Assembly (NCBI RefSeq): GCF_015706575.1
Contig: NW_024037063.1
Span: forward strand, 22,692,927 to 22,756,926
Direction: 5' to 3'
Source of the DNA: Patiria miniata
Lineage: Eukaryota > Echinodermata > Asteroidea > Valvatida > Asterinidae
DNA: 64,000 nt
The translations under genes and the position numbers were made by a program. The notes beneath the pieces were generated by a model, which was given only the letters and a program-made list of their open reading frames with translations, made no database searches and was not told the DNA's origin. Shown one piece after another: positions 47,001 to 56,000 of this stretch (its first letter is position 1; each line of letters opens with the position of its first letter).

Positions 47001-50000
47001 GAAAGCAAGGTTGCTTATTGGACGGAGATATCACCTTTCGGTACAGACAGCTGTCTCGGACAAAGAGCCGATCCCAATTTCTCAGCAGCTGGAGAACATC
47101 ACGAGGACAACCCATTCGCTCCTGCCTGTCTGGCTTCTGTCCCCTTGCAACAAACTTCATGACTTTCCCCAGGGTAGGGTCTTCTTGTTGTAAATTGTGT
47201 AGTTGCATGAGAGTGTATCCTGGTAAACAGCTGATGCCGCCAATACGACAGGCTTCAATGTGGTGACACAAAGCCGGTGGCAGAAATGCACCAGAGGTGT
47301 AGCCTGTGAGACAAGCTGAAATGCAACTTGACAACATCACCATGGGTTCGACTGGCTCACATAGGTTCTGGTTCTCCTGATCAACGTTAGCTTCATTTTG
47401 GGAATTACATCGCCGTGAGAGGGCATCAGGTGCCTGGTTGCATTTGCCTGGTCGGTAGACAAGCTCATACTCGAATGAGCTGAGTTGCTGGACCCACCGC
47501 ATTTCGGTGCATCCCAAATTGGCCTTGTCCAGAAACAGCAACGGGTGATGGTCGGTCACGATGCAACACTTGTTACCCAAGAGATAGTCTTTGAAGACCT
47601 CGGTCACCGCCCATTTAATGGCCAACAACTCCAACTTGAAAGCGCTGTAACGACCACTTCGTTCAGCTGCCTTCAGTGTGCGCGAAGCGTAGGCCACAAC
47701 ATGAAGTCGAGCATCATCATCCTCCTGGAAGAGAATGGCTCCCAAGCCGGTGCCGCTGGCATCTGTCTCAACCCGAAATGGTCTAGAGAAGTTGGCATAT
47801 GAAAGAATCGGGGCTTTGGTTAGCCGATCAATGAGCGACCTGAAGGCAGCCTGGCCAGAAGACCCTAGTTCGATCTCATCTCTGGTTGGCCTATTCTTCT
47901 TCTTCTTTGTTGCTCGGTCACCCTTCAAGTGCTGAAAAAGTGGCTCTGCAATGGAGGCGTAACCCTCAATGAAACGCCGGAAAAATCCAGTGAAACCAAG
48001 AAACGCCCGTACATCCCTCACAGTCTTAGGCTCCGGCCAATCAACAACAACTTCTATCTTCTCCGGGTCCACTGCTACTCCCTTGCTCGAGACCAGATGT
48101 CCCAAGTAGCGCACCTCTTGCTGAAGAAGGTGGCACTTTGCCGGCTTGAGTTTAAGCCCCTGTTCCCGAAGCCTGGTGAAAACCCTGTCAAGGTGCGCCA
48201 AATGCGAGTCAAAATCGGAGGAGTAAACAATGATGTCGTCAAGATAGATTAGGACATTGTCAAAGCACTGGTCCCCAAGGCACCTCTGCATGAGACGTTG
48301 GAATGTAGCCGGAGCATTTGATAAGCCAAAGGGCATCCTCGTATACTCAAATAGGCCGAAAGGAACAGTGAAGGCAGTTTTCTCGATGTCATCTGGATGC
48401 ATGGCGACTTGGTAGTAACCACTGGTGAGGTCCAGAACAGTGAAAAACTTGGCCCCACCTAGGGCCTGTAGGGACTCCTCGATCCTAGGGAGCGGGAATG
48501 AGTCCCGATGAGTGAGTCGATTAAGTTGCCGATAGTCAACGCATAGCCGGATACTGGCATCCTTCTTTTGAACAATAACCACAGGAGATGCCCATGGGCT
48601 TGAGCTCTCCCGGATAATCTGCTTCTTGAGTAGGTCCTGAATGTGTTCACGTACTGCTCTGTATTGTGAGGGTGGTAGAGGTCGGTGCCGTTGTCGAATG
48701 GGATGTGCAGACCCGGTGCTAATGCGATGCGTAATTTTATCCGCAAAACCGAAGTCTTGGTCATTACACGAAAAAGCGTTCTCATGCTTTCTCAGGAGAG
48801 ATGCCACCTTTGCTTTCTGTTCATCTTCCAGGACCGCCACATCGACATCTACTGCTAAAGGCATTGAGCTTGGCTGCACTTCGACAGCTACCGTCTCCTG
48901 TTTGATCTCCACTTTTGAGTTTTCCTTTTCTTTGTGGCCATCCTTACACGACACAGAATACCCCAGGTAGAGCTTTCCCAGTGAGGTTGACGATGGTATT
49001 ACGACCTCAGCGTCTGTTTCGTTGTACAAGACAACAGGAAACCTCCCACTGTCTACTTTCACCAGGCATGGTGGGATAATGACACCCGATGGTAGACCTC
49101 CATCACTGGTTGGCTCCAGAACGGCCTCATATGCCTCGTCAGCTGGGCCTGTCCGACTTCTGGCTTCAACCACCACTCCCTGGCGGGCAGAAAGCACCAA
49201 GGGCTGTCCACATAACCGTGCCTGTCCCACTTGTCCATCCTCTGCACCAAATGTCAACCGCCGATTAACCGTCTGCATTGCCTTCTGCCAAACTGGATCT
49301 GGAGTTGGCCATGGGATCCTTTTCAGTCGGGAATGTTGTTGGGTAGACATGAGCCCCTCCCAGCAACCCTGGAGAACATTCATACCTAGAATACCATACA
49401 CACTCCCGCTTTTCCAAGCATTTAGTGAAGAGTACCTCTCACAGATTACAAGCACCACCCGAGATGGGATGACCAGTCCGACGGCTTCAACATCTGTTTC
49501 AAAACACCCAATGTAGGGGATAGAAGAACCATTAGCAGACACAAGTGTGAATGGTTCCGGTATGGCTTGAAGTTTGAAGCCCACAGGTTCGAGACACTGA
49601 CGGAAGAATCGTTCCCCCACAGTGGTGACTTGGGATCCTGGATCCAACAGACAAGTCACTTTAACTTTCGAAAATAAAACATCAACAGCAAAACATTCTC
49701 CAACAGCCTTCTGCATAAATTCTGGAGTAGTCTCTCCAATTGAGCCTACATTAATCTCCACGGTACGGCTCCCTACAGCGGAGGATTGCGGTTTAACGCC
49801 TCTGTGTGGGATGGTGCTGCCATCTGCTGTTCTTCCTTGGGCATAAATGGGTGAGGATTAGGACCAAAGCTCTGGGGATATGGTGGCATCATGTACTGCT
49901 GCGTGTGGTGGGTTGGCATCTGATTCTGGGCAGGCGACTCCACGTAGTTTGGCATTGGCTGGCGGGAGTAAGTGTTATCGCTCCTCCACTGGTAGGCCGA

Positions 50001-53000
50001 TCTTCGATCACTTCTACAAAAGCGAGCTATGTGGCCGTGCCTGCCACAGTTAAAACATCCTCGCCCACGGGGGTAGGTTGGCGGATTTGCGGATGTCATC
50101 GGGGCTTGGCCAGAGGATGGTTGCGTCAATTGACGAACTGCATCAACAACTTCGTTGGCAACCGCTCGAAGTGCTGACGTTTGGATAGCCGCACTGTACA
50201 CGTCGCTGGGTTTGCTTCGGGATTCCTCTCGCCCTTGCCGCTTGATGGCGTACTCCCTCAGCTCACGGAACGTCTCGATGGTACCCCGTTCGTACAGATC
50301 CCGACAGGAATTGCGAAGGTACAAGTCATCAATTCCCTCGATGAATTGTTCAGCAAGAGTTGAGTCGGGCTTAGAATACAGCTTAGCATCCATTCGGGTG
50401 AGACGCAAGAAGCGCTTCTCAAGATCAACCGCGTAGTCTCGGATAGGCTCCCCTGGATTCTGTCTTCTTTCAAGGAACAGCCGTTGCAATTCACCCACGG
50501 GTAGCTTATCACGGTAAGATTCTCGCAGAAACGTCATGATCTCCCCAATCGTCTTTCGTTCAGCTAGGAGAGCCTTCACCTCTGCTTTCGGGCCACCTCG
50601 GAGGTAATCCAGAAGAAATGCTCCTTGCTGATCCTCTGGAACTGAATACCGCTTGAAAGCATTCTCCATGTTCGTGATGAATTCCCTCACCTCGCCTACT
50701 TTGCCTTCGAATGTTGACATCTTCCTTTCAGGCGCCATCACCAACTGGGTCTGGGGTTTAAGGAGCAGCTTCATAAGCTGAGACTGGATGTCGAGGATCG
50801 CCTTCTCATTTGTAGGAGGGGTAGTTGGCTCCGGAAGGAGAACCGAATAGAGGCGCTCACTCCACCCATCAGCCGGTGGTTTGATAATACCCTGTTGAGC
50901 CGGCACCACCACTTTGCAGTCGTCTTCGGAGTAAAGAAGTCCTCTAGCAGTAGGATACTGGGCTTGTAGGACTGCCAGGTTGAGGGAGCCAGCATCATCC
51001 AAAGGGAACCGATTTACATGCCCAGTCCCTTGCACCTTGACGTAGGAGGCCATAATAGTTGGGAAGGGGAAAAATACTGCAAAATATGCAATTCTCTACA
51101 ATGAAAAATGTAGAACGATTGACTGAATGGTAGTTTGCAGAAAAATACAAATCACAATTAGTGCAAAAGTCTGTGTCAATTTCCACAACAATGGTATACA
51201 CACACAAATGTGGAAAACTATGTCAACACCTTTAAAATAACCTGCAGAACAAGTTGTATCAATGTCTTAAAATTTGCAAGATCTTAAAATTTGCAAAATG
51301 CAAGTAAAGTTTTGTTTCTCCTTGTCAATCTTAACAGACAGGGCAACTTTTACAGCAATACGGGTAACACTTGAAATAATTGATATCCAACTTCAATAAA
51401 CACCTTTTTTTTTTATACTGCAATAAACACCAAAAAATGTTGTGTCTGTGTCTTACAATTTGCAAAATTAAAATAAACTTTCCTTATCTTTCAATCCCAA
51501 TAAGCAGACTGAACACCCTTATGAGATGCAAAATGGGCAGTACACAAGCAATCGACACAAAACCAAGCTAACACACTTAGCTAACTTTTCTCTCGTAAAT
51601 ATGATGTGCAACTCTAAAGTTAGGTAAACACAATAACAAACAATTTTAGCAGTCAGCCAATATAGAAAACTTGGGCGTACACAACACCTGTAGGTCTGTG
51701 TATTTTGGCAGTTAATACACAAAATTATTAATACTTGAATCACACTGGATGTGCACTGTGCACCTTAATTCAAAACTAAACCAGCAAACTTAACACTCAG
51801 TGATAAAGAACACTTGGGATTACACAGCAATTGTAGGCCTGTGTAATTTGGCAGTTACTTACACAAAATTATTAACACTTGAATTACACAGTCACCTTAT
51901 GTATGATCAATTAACGATTCGTTAAGCTGTTTGATTGTTACTCCATACAGAAAACAATAACTCACTCAGATCAGTGAATATAACTATTACAACAAAAATA
52001 CTAATACTTGAGTCGCGATGACACGTAGACCGGGGATCCAGCAGCTCTCCTCAGTCTTATCAGGTGCTCAGCATGGGCTCAACTCCAACCATCCTGCCGA
52101 CTACGCTTGTGAGGGGGGCCTTCTAGCGCGGGGACTTCAGGGAAGGGGGGCTCTGGTCTGGTTCTGGAGTAAGGGAAGAGGGGGGCACGCAGGTTCTTTG
52201 TTGGAGTGAGTGCTCACACCGAAACTGGATCTCCCTTGCTCTGATTGTTTATTCAAACTGAATCGGCCCAGGTGGGGCCACCTGTAAAGATCGGGCAGGC
52301 ACTCATAAGTTTCATTTCAAAATACAAACAATGTACATGTGTAACTCATGAAATAATAAGCGTACATGTATTAGAAAGATGTACACACATTACCCAGTTA
52401 ATTACCAAGAGTGAAAAGCCTATATGCAAGTATGGTGACCGCATCGAGCACCCAAGGATGGAATCACAAACAGACAGGCCGGCCCTGCGCACTGACTGAC
52501 CAACACTCGCACACACTATCACACACCGCAAGCACCCACATCCGTCCCTAAAATGCACAATATGATCACCAACTTACATGAACTTTCCAAAACTATATGA
52601 CAGTGACAGTTGTAAGCATTTCTATAAACTGGTCTCCAGACAATTAAGTGCCCAATAATGCAATATAGGCCTACGTCCACATAAAATCACTCTTAAACCA
52701 CAAACTACTGTAAGTTACATATCACAATACATGTACTGCTCACGCACGCGCACTGCACATGGTCACACTGTGTGTGCCATCAGTGCAAACATGGGTTGCT
52801 AACCCTCATGCATTTGGTCACAGTGCTCCCTAAATCTTACAGCAAAAATCTCTCCAAAAACTTCATTACATTCTCCAAAACTACCACCATATTAATCTAT
52901 AATAATTTGCTGATACAATAAAGGGCACATAAGTAATAATCATCTGGATTTTTGGTGAAATAATTGCATTCAAAAATGACCTAAAAAAGTACAATACATT

Positions 53001-56000
53001 TACCTGTAAAGATCGGGCAGGCACTGCCTAGCCTAGGCCTTGCCGCGACCGCATGGTTTGGGAGCTGTGAATTAACAACGTGCAGTTCACGTCAAGTGAA
53101 CAATCCACAAAAGTGATCTAAAGCCAAACCTATGATGACAAATAATTTGATAATACACATTTCTAATCAAGATAAGCATAATTCTTCTTTAAAATCTAAA
53201 CATAATGTTCATTTTCCTTGACTAAGAAATATTCACAAAATACAAGTTCAAAATCACAGCTCCATAAATCAATACTATTTTTGGCTCCACTAGAAAAATC
53301 AATACTTTGTATAGCCTTGTCTCGAGTCACACTGAGTAGACTTCCCTCAAGTCACATGAATTAATAACAAAGTAAATGCAAGGTTTGTAGTGAATAAACA
53401 ACCAGAGAAAGGGGTCTTTATAGAAGAACAAGAAATATAATCAACACAACCATTACACAGAGATTGGCTGAATCTGTCCATATGCAAATAAGAAATGTTA
53501 TGACACTCCCACTCCAGCCTGGGATTGGCTGAGTCTGTTCTTATGCAAATGAGAAATACTTATTTTGATATTAGGGTTTTTTTGCCCTCCACCAACGTAT
53601 AAACACTGTATACTCAATGTGTTACCTCAAAAAGGGCAAAAAAACCTAATACTGATTCACATCACCCCGACGCAAAATTCCATGCTATGAATATTTATTT
53701 TGATCTCACTCAAGCCTGGAATTTGCCTAATCTGTTCATATGCAAATGCAAAATTTTAAAGACACATGCATGACGTGACATTGAATAACAAATGCAAAAG
53801 CTTTGCAAAACTTTTACAATCTTTCAATTTTCAATGACAACTTAGAGAAAGGTGTTCAAAAAGTGAAAAAGGGGGAGTCAGGTTGGCCAAGTGGTTCCTC
53901 CATCACCTTCCACCTATTTTCCTCCCACCTCTAAATCTGAACATTTCATGATTGTCTTTTCTCTACTGATTTCTTCAGGCTTGCGAGCTGCAGTGCCTAG
54001 GGCACTTTTGAAGAATCCTTCTTTTATTACAAGAAATAAATATTAGCAACAAACGAAGCTGAGGTGAGGAAACGTTAACATTGAAATATATTTACCATCG
54101 GCATAAGCAGCAGGTAGAATGCGAACCAGAGGACTGAATGCTTTTCCCCAGTTGACATTGACCAGGTTGTTGCAGGCACCGTTAGCAGTGCGGTATTTGG
54201 TGGAAGGTGGACAGTCATCAACGGTGACGTCGTACCCAGCAGCTGCGCAGAGCTGTCGCTTAGCTTCGGGCGACAACTCGGAAAAAACACTGAGAGAGAA
54301 AAAAAATAGATATACATGTATGATGAGCTGTTGACAGGGTCACAGTGCAGTGCATCACTGGACAATCACAAGACAGTCACAACTCCATCACTTGACAATC
54401 ACAAGACAATCATAAGACAATTACAAGATGATCACAAGTTCATCACTAGACAATCACAAGACAATCACTGGACAATCACAAGACAGTCACATCTCAATCA
54501 CAAGACAATCACAAGACAATCACAAGTCCATCACTGGACAAACAAAAGTCTATCACTGGACAATCACAAGACAATCACAAATCCATCACTGGACAATCAC
54601 AAGACAATCACAAGTCCATCACTGGACAATCACAAGACAATCACAAGTCCATCACAAGACAATCACAAGACAATCACAAGACGATCACAAGACGATCACA
54701 AATCCATCACTGGAAAATCACAAGACAATCACAAGTCCATCACTGGACAATCACAAGACAATCACAAGTCCATTATTGGACAATCACAAGACAATCACAA
54801 GACAATCACAAGACAATTACAAGACAATCACAATCCATCACTGGACAATCACAAGACAATTATAAGTCTATCAGTTCAATTTTACTAAAAAGAATTTATA
54901 TATACAAAATATATCAGCCCAACAAAGGCGGATGACACCAAGTTAATTATGATTAAGTCCAGTCTGAAAGCAGGGATTAAATAATGATTTACCATGATTA
55001 CAAACATTATAAAGGAAAACCTGCAGAATATTTCTAGTCTTACCTTCGGTAAACATCGCTGACATTTTGCAGTGCTCGTGCTGCCTCGGCGAGTTGTTTG
55101 GACTGTGCGTGAGTGAAGCCAAAGTGATGTAGCAAGTCATGGGGATCGCGTCTTATTCTCTCATTTGGGCGGCCATCTTTGGTAGCGATCACAAAGAGAG
55201 AATTTTTACCACATTTTGTCACGCACAACCAGAGACTGTTAGTCTTTTTCATACAGTTGACCATAAGGGAAGTATTAGGAATTATCAAGTAATTTTCTAA
55301 AAGAATTTTCCAAATGCACAAATAATTTAGGAAAATCATACTGTTAAAATTCCCATCGGAGATTGCACCCCAGCATATAGTGGGAGTCAGTCTGCTCGCT
55401 CGCAGATTTGTTTGTGCCCAAAACAAAATACTTCACAGGGTTGCAGACATCCCGAAAAAGGACAAAATGAGGTGTTTTTTTTATTGGAATGGAACAAAAA
55501 AGTTGAAGAATAAAAAAGGTCAGTGTTAAAAGATCGGGGAATGCAATTAACTCTCTGAATCCTTCAAAATCCTCTTTGCCAAAGTGGAGGAATTTGGAGG
55601 ATTGAGGTTACATGGCAAAAGTGCGTTACTGATTTCGTTGGATGCACTTTGTCAAGGTCTTGGGCTGGACCTTGTGTTGTTTTTGCTCAGCCATGCATAA
55701 ATATAGGCCTGGATTATGCTTGAAATCCTCCGTATTGCTCCAGGATGTCATTGGCCAAGCCTTAGCATATTGACAGTCACTGCCGATTTTGCAGGATTCA
55801 GGCAGTGGTCACCCCTCCACAGACCAAGAAAAAATGGAGAAATTTGCAGGATTGAGGCTATATGCCATTTTTCCATGAGGCCAATTGGAGGATTTTGCAG
55901 GATTGAGGCTACATCCTGGCAAAAAGGCCTAGGGAGTCAGGGTTAAAATGCAATGATGTGCATTATGGACTTATAATTTCTTGTTTGAATGCTCACCAGT

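Larger units (their letters stand above)
44074..53457 (-). mobile_element. Ty3/gypsy LTR retrotransposon, looks whole and young
   Basis: A 9,384-bp element in intron 4 of the peroxidase gene, antisense to + and so in the same direction as the host gene. Two 1,350-bp LTRs (TG...CA) appear identical by eye, and a 4-bp CAGA repeat flanks the element. The internal region has a leader of about 1.05 kb, a gag frame and a pol frame with protease, reverse transcriptase, RNase H and integrase in gypsy order. There is no envelope frame. It appears whole with no break seen in gag or pol, and its age is low judging from the LTRs. Confidence 0.93.

Noticed and set aside
45693-50998. Many plus- and minus-strand frames of 60-164 codons across the gypsy internal region
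   Set aside because: Shadows of the gag and pol frames with no family similarity of their own.
44211-52558. Small frames of 70-84 codons present twice, in both LTRs
   Set aside because: They lie within the LTR sequence on either strand, have no recognisable product and are duplicated only because the LTRs are.
54316-54888. Plus-strand frames of 145-190 codons rich in [11 protein letters not shown]
   Set aside because: Translation of the ACAATCACAAG minisatellite within an intron.
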